From contig JAZKJV010000687.1 of assembly GCA_037367405.1 (NCBI GenBank), positions 992,001 to 1,056,000 of the forward strand: 64,000 nucleotides of DNA, in the 5' to 3' direction. The translations under genes were made by a program, and so were the position numbers. Numbering within the stretch: position 1 is the stretch's first letter; every line of letters starts with the position of its first letter. Source of the DNA: Ottelia alismoides (taxonomy: Eukaryota; Streptophyta; Magnoliopsida; Alismatales; Hydrocharitaceae). The notes under the pieces were generated by a model that saw only the letters and a program-made list of their open reading frames with translations, made no database searches and was not told the DNA's origin. Shown here piece after piece: positions 55,442 through 64,000 of this stretch.

Positions 55442-57226
55442 ATGATGGGCTGGAGGTCCCTTAGACAACCTTTTGTAGCACCGCTTCTGATCACTCCGCC
55501 CCATTCATCTAGGAAGGTTCGGCAGAGCTTAGACCCGCTCTTCGAACCCGAGTTCGATTCTTCCATGTTCCCCCTCGACCACCCTTCTTCCAATCCCGAG
55601 GTGCCCGAGCAGAGACCATCACAGATATTTGTTCATTTGACAACACCTGAGTTCAGGTCTTTCGCCTTTGCAGAGATCCGTGAGAAGGCCAGCAATTAAG
55701 ATCACACCGATGGACAGCCCCAAAGTACCACATGGGCGCCATCAACAAAATGCTTTTAGCCTCCCTGGAGATGATGCAGAGGCAGATTAGAGACCAGGGA
55801 GCCTTCATGGCAGAGGTGCGTAGAGAGATGGCACAAATGTGAGCAGACAGAGGAGAATCGCACCGAGCAAGTGGTGGAGAGATTCCAGAGGGTGGAGGAG
55901 AAGATGGAGGACATCCAGAGGAGCCACAGGAGCCCGTCTGACCAGCCAGACTGATGACAGAGTTGCATAACCATGGCGCGACCCTTACACACCGTTGGAT
56001 CCAACTTCCGACTATTCTGGGAGATTTCAAGCTCCCTCCCCAGACCATTTAGCTCTTACCCAAGTTCCATGGGCTTGACATCGAGGAGCCGCATCTACAC
56101 CTGCAAGAGTTTGAGATGATCTGCAGCACTGTCCACGACAGATTCATGGATGAGGATACCATCATGATGATGGTGTTTCCATTCTCCCTTGTCGATAGAG
56201 CAGCCTACTGGATGAAACATTTAGAGAGATATGTGACTTCGTGGGAGCATCTCTGGACCGAATACTTGAACATGTACTATCCACTCGACCGGACGAACGT
56301 AGTGCGAGATCTAATCAACAATTTCTCCATGATCCCCAACGAGTAGTTCCATGAGGCATGTGATCGATTCCGTGAGCTCATTGACCAATATCCACATCAC
56401 AACATTTCCAAGCCCAACTTAGTGCAGAGCTTCTCTTGTGGGCTGACACCGGAACTGCAGGGGCTTGTGCATGCTTCTTGTGGGGTCTCCTATTTTGCCA
56501 AGGATGAAGATCAGGTATGGGACATCTATGAGGAGATGGCCGATAACTATACAATGATGTCCCAAACTAGGCTCTACACTCAGGGGAAGCCTTCACCCCA
56601 GGTCGTGACCTATCACAGGATATCACAGGTTGATACGGGTCCATCCACTTCTTCGTCAGCAGCAACACATGCAGAGTCGTCGGTCGTTGACATGGGAATT
56701 ATCAGCGAGAAGTTGGACCGCATCGAGATCATCGAGAAGAAGCAGTGCTAGGGCTTGACGCAGGTTGATCAGTTGGCACAGACCCTAAGTGACCTGATGA
56801 CCTAGATCAAGTGTCTCCAGGAGACACATACGGCTTCTCAGCCGCATCTCAGGTCACGGGCGGATCCTAGCAGTAGCAACAACTCGTCCCATGACTCCGC
56901 CTAGTACAGACAGGTTCACCACATCCAGGCGGAACCAATCCAGCAGTTGTAGCACCAGTACTCTCAGCCACAACCATCTTATGACACCCAGATGGTGGTA
57001 TACCAACAGGATCAGCCACTGGCCGTTCTTCCTCCACCCCCTATGGGTAGGAGTCGTTGATGGAAGTTAACAGGATTAGGTATGATCGACAGTAGCCTGG
57101 GATCTGCCGAGATCATCCCGGATTCAGGTGGTCGACCAGAGGTAACTCATCCCAGCAGCAACTTCCAGTTCAGGGTGGATAGTCCAGCCAGCCTCATCAG
57201 CAACCCCATTATTCCCAGCAGCCGTC
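55442..57226 (+). pseudogene. Athila gag, main part (G2)
   Basis: Start chosen at the in-frame ATG in MMGWRSLRQ (55442); an upstream ATG at 55391 is also in frame. An N-terminal part of 85 codons ends in TAA (55697-55699), followed by a frame-shifted stretch. The capsid-like Retrotrans_gag domain is at 56116-56750: AAYWMKHLERYVTSWEHLW, LNMYYPLDRTNVVRDLI, a TAG after MIPNE, then FHEACDRFRELIDQYPHHN and FSCGLTPELQGLVH. The C-terminal part (56750-57226) is Gln/Pro-rich with several stops. It is split at 57226 by an antisense solo LTR and continues at 59693. Confidence 0.85.
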
Positions 57227-59687
57227 TGACGGGTCGCTAAATACGATAACTAATTCGTGTTCGTTGTAGCACGTGTACTTAGCGATTCGGTCAGAACCGA
57301 GAGAAGATCTCCATGAAGAGTGTCTCGGCTTTAATTTATATCCCGGGCAAGTCCGGGGTCGAACTCAGGGAGGCAAAGGAAAAACTTCGGTTTTAATTCA
57401 AAAACTTAGGCCTAGATTTCAGTGCGGTATTTTTTTTATATTTTTTTATGCAAATACAAATGCCAAATGCGAATGTGATTGAGTTAAGATACTACGAAAG
57501 CATACAACTTAGCCTAATTTAATTTAATGCGATATTAATTCAATTAAGCCAAATTATATTTTTCCAGTAAACTTAATCCAATGACGAATGCAAAACATAC
57601 TTTTTTGGAATTTTATGGGTTAAAATGCAATAACTAAAAATGCATCTTGCTCAAGCGACGACCTCCTTCAGGACGACTTCCTTCAGGCGAGAGCTCCATC
57701 CGTGGAGCTCCGCTCCGCGTCACAAGTTCTCCATCGAGCTCTCATAGCCTCTTCGATTTTAGGGGTTAAAATGCAATTAAAAAAAAAGGAAAACAACCTT
57801 CTTCCTGGGGAGGTCACGAAAGAGGAACCAACGGACGGGGATGGCGGTGGCGGCTCCGTGCAGGCAGAGGCGCAGCGCGCGCACCGGCGCGCAGAGGAGG
57901 CGTGGACGGGGGGGTTGCGAGGTGGCCGGTGGAGGGGCCTGCAGCCGTATGCGGCCGCGGGGAGGGCGGTGGGCTGCTGGCGGCGGAGCCGCTCACGGCG
58001 GCGCGGAGATGCCCGCGGTGGGGGTGGCTGAAGGAGAGGGCGGCCGGCGATGGAGGAGAGGGCGCGGTGATGCCGGCGTCGGCGCCGCCTTGCTGCTCAA
58101 GGAGGAGGGAAAGGGGAGGCCGACGCCCGTCTTGAAGGTGGGGGTGGCGGTCGAGCCGCTCCTCCTACAAATTTTTTTTGGATTTTTTTTTGCCGCTGTA
58201 AGTTTTTTTTTGTTTTAGATTTTTTAATTTTTTTATATTTTCAAACAGGAAACAAATATGTGTACAAAAAGGGGAAGAGAAAAAAAATGGTGGATGATGG
58301 TGTGGGATGAAAATGATGGTGATGGGAAAGATGTAACGGTGGTGGTGTGAAATGCTAGTGTGGTGAAAATAACAAGTAAACAAATTGTGAGATAAAATAA
58401 AAATAAAAAGGAAGATGAGATGAAATTCTTACCTGATCTTCACCGGATTGGCGGAGTAGCTACGCTGGACTCCTGTCGTCGCCTCGATCCGATTGGCGAA
58501 ATAAAATCGAAGAGGCTATGAGAGCTCGATGGAGAACTTGTGACGCGGAGCGGAGCTCTGCGGATCTCGCCTGAAGGAGGTCGTCGCTTGAGGAAGACGC
58601 TTCGCCGCTGTCACTAACTCCATGTTCCAAGCTCTCTCCTTTTTCTATAAGAATGGCGGATGCGAAAAAATGAGGATGTACAAATGAATATAAAGAGAAG
58701 AGAAAGGGAGGTTAGAATGGTGGTGGTGTTGAATGGGAAGTTGTATTATTGGTGGAGTTGAATGGGAGGTTGGTGGAAGAATATGGAGTGGAATGGGAGT
58801 TATTAAAAATGGTGGAGTTGAATAGAAGTTGGGAAAAAATGGTGAAATAATGGAGTTGAATTGGTGGTTATTGTAGAGAATGTAAAATAAAATAAATAAA
58901 TAAAATAAAGTTGGCTACTTTAATTACAATAAAATAAAAAGAGAAGAGAAATAGTGGAGAATTTACAAGGGAAGACAAACAACATGTATACATTTTTTTA
59001 CTTTTCTAATATGTAATTTTTGTATCTTTTTAATAAGAGATATTTACAGCGAAAAAATACAATAAAATAGTATAATTAAAATACAACACAAGTATGATTT
59101 TTTTGTATTTTTAATAATTAAGAAAGATATAAATAAAATTAAAGAAAGAATGAATATATACATAATATACAATGTACATCTAGGTCCCAAAACCCAACTT
59201 TTGCAAATGAGCTCCGATTTTAATGAAACCACTTCCGTTGGATAGATAATTTTCTAACTTGAACTTTAAAAGTGAGTTTGGTGAATTTGGAGTTCATACG
59301 GAGCGGGAATTTAGCTTGGAAGTTGGACTTTACGGCTTTTTCTCTTTGGGATCTAGGAGCATTTATTTGAGGTAAAATTTATTTTGTAGTTTTGTATTTT
59401 TATATACATTTTTATAAACAAGTTAGAGAAAGAATTAGGTAAAAAGGAGTTGAAATGAAATTATTAAAAATCCATGAAATTTTGGCCTATTTACAAGTAT
59501 AAAACTCCTTTAATTTGTGGCTTTTTAGTGTTAATTTATTTTATACAATCTTATATACAATAATTAGTGTGTTTTATTGACAAGAGTTATTTTGTTAATT
59601 TATTGATTTTATGGACATTTATTTGGGATTTTACTCGGCGATTTTGCTAAGATCAAGATATTGCAATGATGAATCACGGATTCATCA
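57227..59687 (-). mobile_element. Solo LTR inserted antisense in gag of G2
   Basis: Perfect 5-bp TSD CCGTC (57222-57226, 59688-59692). On the minus strand it starts TGATGAAT, 5 nt, ATTCATCA and ends GACCCGTCA; 2461 bp, no internal domain. On the minus strand it carries the U5 stem-loop (57342-57357, after GAGTTCGAC), a candidate intron (58432 back to about 58197: GATCAG|GTAAGAATT to CTTACAG) and a GC-rich segment (57835-58160). ORFs in the GC-rich segment overlap on both strands and are not supported. Confidence 0.92.
57705..58558. repeat. 56-bp perfect inverted repeat around a GC-rich core
   Basis: 57705-57760 and 58503-58558 are exact reverse complements; weaker pairing extends outward to about 57651 and 58591. 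The spacer is 742 bp. The left side also has a short direct repeat (GGGTTAAAATGCAAT at about 57617 and 57764). Confidence 0.92.
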
Positions 59688-59692
59688 CCGTC

Positions 59693-60153
59693 CTACCAGT
59701 ATCAGTCGGGTCCTTGTCCCTACTAGCAGGGACAACAGTGGAGGAAGTACTGCCAACAGCCACAACAACAATATTCTCAGCCTCCCCCTCATTTGTTCCA
59801 GTATCAACCTCATTTTTAGAGAGGCAACCCATCCAGTTTTCATGGGGCTATCCTATGAGAACCCAGCTCTTGATGATCTAGCATGCCTACTCACAGACCA
59901 ACATGCCACCTTTAGGCGAGAGATGGATGAGTTCCGCCAGGAGATGAGGGACATCATCAAAGGAAAGGTCGCCATACCCATTCAGATCAAACTCAACCCG
60001 AATAACCTAAAAAGAAATTTTGAGCAGGTACAGTTTACAGAGGCCACCACTCCTAGTGATTTATTGGGTGACATTGCTTCATATTCATTTGATGCTGACT
60101 TTGTTACACTTAGGAGCGATAGGATGCCAGCAAGCGGTGCCTTGTCTGAGTGA
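59693..60153 (+). pseudogene. Athila gag, C-terminal part (G2)
   Basis: Resumes the Gln-rich frame interrupted at 57226 (YQYQSG, then QQPQQQYSQPPPHLF, with a TAG between). Another frame then carries ENPALDDLACLLTDQHATFR and EFRQEMRDIIKGK up to a TGA at 60151-60153. The ORF start at 59611 lies inside the solo LTR and is fortuitous. Confidence 0.75.
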
Positions 60154-61737
60154 TGACACTATGAGGACTCAGGAGCGCTAGACGAGGAGGATAACGGTGC
60201 TGATGCCAATGATGATGTTGATGATGGTGATGCGGATGCCACCAAGGATGACGTTTATCCATCCGAAGGTACTGAGGCCTTCGCTTTTCTAGATCTAGCT
60301 GGAGGTACTAACGCCATCAAATTTCTAGATGCTGAGCCAGAGTGTGGTGCTGATGCTGCAACATCCGATGTTGTGGGTGGTACTGAGGCCACCCCTTTTA
60401 TTCTTGTTTTATCACCTCCAGTTCTTGTGTCTCAGAACTATATGAAAAAGAACAAAAAAATTAATAAAGGAAAGGTTTCTTCATCTTTGAATCCATATGT
60501 AATGCTTGATGATACTCATATGGATTCTATTCCTTGTCAGCAACAGAAACTTGTTCCTAGCCCTCTACCAAAGGAGGGCCCAACCATCCTCCTCCCTCGA
60601 GCACTCCGCTTGGCGAAGGGGAATAAAAAAGAAAATAAAAAAGATAAGCAGTTAGAGTTCAGCCAGTAGATGATTGATAGATTCCATATCCAGCTGACTC
60701 TACAGGAGGAACTCGAGCACATCCCTCTCTTCCAGAAGAACTTGAGAGAGAAGATAACTATCCACAGGAAGAAGAGGAACCATCAGGCAGAAATCCATGT
60801 GCTAACCCGTGCCACCTGCTTAGCTATTCAGAATAGTCTGCTAGCCAAGAGACCAGATGTAGGAGCTCCCTATGTCAGATGCCACATTCATGAGCAGAGA
60901 TTTGATCGCACACTATTAGACAATGGCTCTTCCTTTAACCTCCTTCCGGCAGCCTTACTCGATCGATTCGAGTTTGGCCCTCTTCGATAGAGCAGGACTG
61001 TTCTTCAGTGTGCTGATAGATCTATCAAGAGGGCGAAGGCATTATTGAAGGACGTGGTCATCACAATTCAGGGCCTGAAATTCCCCGTGGACTTTGTTGT
61101 GTTGGACATGAAGATCCCTAAATCTGTGACCAATACCCACATCATTCTAGGACGTCCATTCTTGGCCACAGCCAAGGCGGTGTTCGATCATGATAGAAGG
61201 AAGCTATACTTTTGCATCGAGGGAGAGAGTATACAAATAGAGATGATCGATGAAGTCATAGCGCGAGACTCAGCTTGCTCAGAGAAGTTTAGTGATGTAG
61301 AGCAGACGATAGAGGCAGAGCGAGACGTCCACCAGGAGTGCGACTTTGTGATCACTTATGATGAAGCCACTTGGTTCGATCCCATTTCACGAGCCCTTCT
61401 CTCACCTTTAGATGTCGTAGATTCGCAGTTTCCAGTAGTAGAGAGTTCGGAGAGCACAATCTTGGCCGAGGAAATTCTTGAGGTTGACGATCGTGTCCAA
61501 GATAGTGAGGCAGAATATATATCTTGTAATTGTGATTCAGACCCCTCAAATTCAGAAATAGACTGGGTAGAGTTTGATTATTTATTACCTTGTCTGATTT
61601 CCACAGAGCCAGCAGCTAGGGTGAAGTTCGTGTCAGCATTGAGTACAGAAACACTAGCAGGGCAATCTTCACCAATTTTATATGATCAACGAGAGTTCTC
61701 TCATTCAGATCTGGTTGCATTCACTCAAACTTTTTAG
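60154..61737 (+). pseudogene. Athila aspartic protease with acidic linkers (G2)
   Basis: An acidic stretch (60190-60360) leads into 60373-60669 (Lys-rich end, TAG) and 60670-60990, which has the active-site motif TLLDNGSSFNLLP (Asp-x-Gly) and stops at TAG after FEFGPLR. The flap and second half are at 61045-61737: GLKFPVDFVVLDMK and IILGRPFLATAKAVFDHD. After the protease comes an acidic linker of about 170 residues, ending in TAG at 61735-61737. The order matches Athila Gag-Pro-Pol. Confidence 0.85.
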
Positions 61738-62912
61738 AAGCCAGATTTGCCAGCTCCAAGTTGTCCTGAACTAAAGCCTTTGCCGCAGTCGCTGAAGTAT
61801 AGATTCCTTGCAGGTGAGCATGAGATGTACCCAGTCATTATCTCAACGGATTTGACTGGAGAGAAAGAATCTCGATTGATGGAGGTTCTTGAAAAGAACC
61901 GCAAGGTGATAGGATGGAGCGTAGCTGATCTCTAGGGGATAAGTCCGGCCCTATGCTCCCACCATATCTATCTCAAAGAGGATGACAAGCCATCGCATGA
62001 GTTCCAGCGACGGCTGAACCTGAATCTTTTAGAGGTGGTCATGAAGGAGATATCGAAATGATGGAGCGCCAATTTATCTACCCCATCTCCGACTCCAAGT
62101 GGGTTAGTCCATTGCATGTGGTTCCCAAGAAGACGAGCATCACTACAGTTAAGAGTGAATCTGGAGAGGAGATAGCTACCCGGGAACACACTTCTTGGAG
62201 GGTCGGTGTTGACTACAGACGATTGAATCTGGCCACCAAGAAGGATCATTTCCCATTATCTTTTATTGATCAGATTATAGAAAGGCTAACTGGGAAGAGT
62301 AACCACTGCTTTCTTGATGGGTACTCTGGATACAATTAGGTGTATATAGCCCAAAGTCCAGGATAAGACGACATTCACCTGTCTGTTTGGGACTTATGCT
62401 TTCAGGCACATGCCCTTTGGTCTATGTAACGCCCCGACGGCATTCCAAAGGTGTGTGTTGTCCATATTCTCGAATATGGTGGGTGACTGTTTAGAGGTCT
62501 TCATGGATGACTTTTCGGTCTACGGTGACGGGTTCGACGCTTGTCTTGATTGCTTAGACCGTATTCTTCAGTGCTTCATAGAGGTTCATCTTGTCTTATC
62601 TTGGGAGAAGAGTTACTTCATGGTAACTCAGGGGACGGTGCTTGGTCATATCATCTCCAACAATGGCATGGAGGTTGAAACAACCAAAGTGGATATCATC
62701 AGGAAACTCAATCCACCATCCAACTTGTGACAGTTATGGTATTTTCTGTGGCATGTCGGTTTCTACTAATATTTCATTCATTACTTCAGCCGAATTGCTC
62801 AACCGTTGACTGATTTGCTGTTAAAAGACACCGAGTTCATTGTAGATGATAAGTGTCTTGCGTCATTTGAGACTCTCAAGAGCTTAGCTATTGAGGCTCC
62901 TGACCTTCAGTC
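61738..62912 (+). pseudogene. Athila reverse transcriptase (G2), interrupted
   Basis: N-terminal part: RFLAGEHEMYPVIIS...NRKVIGWSVADL then TAG (61933-61935), a frameshift, HVVPKKTSITTVKSESGEE and WRVGVDYRRLNLATKKDHFP, TAG near 62338, another shift, then MPFGLCNAPTAFQRCVLSIF, the VFMDDFSVYGD catalytic box and LSWEKSYFMV. TGA at 62728-62730 is followed by the connection region (HVGFY, FSRIAQPLTDLL). It complements G1, which lacks the N-terminus. Confidence 0.9.
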
Positions 62913-63043
62913 GCCTGATTGGTCTCTCCCATTCGAGATCATGACGGATGCCTCTGATTTTGTCGTGGGGGCCATGCTAGGATAGAGGAGGGATGGAATA
63001 CTTTGCCATTCACTATGCTAGCCGTACATTGGATGCCGCGTAG
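62913..63043 (+). pseudogene. Athila RNase H, N-terminal part (G2)
   Basis: EIMTDASDFVVGAMLG keeps the first catalytic Asp lost in G1. A TAG and a 1-base-type frameshift follow near 62980-63000, and another TAG (63041-63043) stands where G1 has CAA. Confidence 0.8.
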
Positions 63044-64000
63044 AGGAACTATACTATCATAGAGAAAGAGATGCTAGCCATAGTTTTTACCTTGGACAAA
63101 TTCCAATCATATTTTCTTGGATCCAAAGGAACTATCTATACAGATCACACCACCATCAGGTACCTCATGGCAAAGAAGGATGCCAACGCGAGACTGTCTA
63201 GATGGATCCTTCTACTCCAGAAGTTTGATATTGAGATCAAGGATAAATCTGGAGTCAAAAATGTGGTGGCGGATCATCTCTCCCGTTTGGAAAACCTTAA
63301 GGAATCCGAGCAGATTGATCCTATTACAGAGACCTTCCTAGATGAGGCGATCATTTATATCGCCTCGCTCCCATGGTGTGCCGACATTGTGAACTATCTT
63401 ATTGCCAAGAAACTTCCACAAGGTTCACCAAGGCAGCGACTTGAGACCTTCCTTGCAAAGGCCAAGTCTTACCATTGGGAGGATCCCATCCTTTATCACG
63501 AAGGAGGGGATAGCATCTGGCGTGGGTGCATTCCTCGGGAGGAGCACCATAGCGTCCTCACATACTGCCACAAGCTTGACGTAGGAGGACATCATTCTGG
63601 GAGGAGAACAACACAGAAAGTGCTCCAATCTGACCTACGGTGGCCTACCCTATTCAAGGATTATGATGAATTCATGAAGAGGTGTACTGACGGTCGGAGG
63701 ATGGGCGCTTGTGGACAACTTGATATGATGCCGATGAAGCCCATTCACTTCTGTGAGGTTTTTGACGCATGTGGCATCGATTTCATGGGTCCATTCCCTA
63801 AGAGTCAGGGATTCGAGTACATTCTATTTGTTGTTGATTATGTGAGTCGTTGGGTTGAGGCCATACCCGCACAAACCGCAGATGCTAAGACTATTTGCAA
63901 ATTTTTGAGGAAGAATATCATTTTACGGTTCGAGGTGCCTAAAGTATTGATATCTGATGGGGGGTCCCACTTTATCAACGACAAGGTAAAGGCCCTTGCT
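63044..64000 (+). CDS. Athila RNase H C-terminus and integrase, open to the window end (G2)
   Basis: 319 codons without a stop from 63044 to the last base; truncated by the window, not by a stop. Contains [55 protein letters not shown], the zinc region ([20 protein letters not shown]; the last Cys of CxxC is Gly in CTDGRRMG), [18 protein letters not shown] (first Asp) and VLISDGGSHF (second Asp). The catalytic Glu lies beyond the window. It has no start codon of its own and was part of a polyprotein. Confidence 0.9.

Noticed and set aside
57702..58218. GC-rich ORFs inside the antisense solo LTR
   Set aside because: Several mutually overlapping Gly/Arg/Ala- or Pro/Ser-rich frames on both strands; no recognisable domain.

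Overview
The window is flowering-plant nuclear DNA made almost entirely of nested transposable elements. I found no intact host gene, tRNA, rRNA or CRISPR array. The clade assignment rests on the transposon families: Athila-type Ty3/gypsy retrotransposons with tRNA-Asp primer sites, Ty1/copia elements, and Mutator-type (MULE) DNA elements with 9-bp target-site duplications (TSDs). The very GC-rich captured gene fragments hint at a monocot, but only weakly.

Layout. 1-7703: two 3' halves of Athila-like elements (3' UTR, polypurine tract, LTR start), then a minus-strand LTR. 7704-7857 and 19681-23737: a decayed minus-strand copia element (integrase, GAG-pre-integrase, gag, 5' region). It was split by element A (7858-19680, TSD GTAAG), a non-autonomous Athila derivative with LTRs of about 3.05 kb, and by a Pack-MULE (20097-21429, TSD TTGATTCTA) carrying HSP70 and JINGUBANG-like WD40 fragments. 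23738-36879: element B (TSD CAATC), essentially non-coding with LTRs of about 3.1 kb; its 5' LTR holds a MULE-type MITE (24840-25230) and a nested solo LTR (26119-29141). 37059-38340: another truncated B-type LTR. 38345-43917: a second copia element whose front half is inverted against its RT half, followed by a 2.6-kb copia 3' LTR. 43918-48322: Athila pol (G1: RT, RNase H, integrase) and 3' UTR. 48323-54025: an LTR region with an internal duplication of about 2.1 kb. 54029-64000: a second Athila internal domain (G2: primer site, leader, gag, protease, RT, RNase H, integrase), running off the window, with an antisense solo LTR (57227-59687, TSD CCGTC) inside gag.

How the parts relate. Only G1 and G2 encode replication enzymes, and both are broken by stops and frameshifts. 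A and B have intact ends but no RT or integrase, so they would have needed enzymes from Athila relatives. The Athila-like elements share non-coding architecture more strongly than coding capacity: 3' UTRs with repeated hairpins containing a polypurine-like AAGTATAGGGGG box, LTRs opening with a hairpin (TGATGAAT, 4-5 nt, ATTCATCA), a U5 stem-loop after a TCGACC box, and LTR leaders with plausible GT-AG introns. This shared cis-acting system is the most interesting content of the window.

Limits: all family assignments come from reading motifs by eye. LTR ends with TSDs are exact; ends marked approximate are inferred from where similarity fades.
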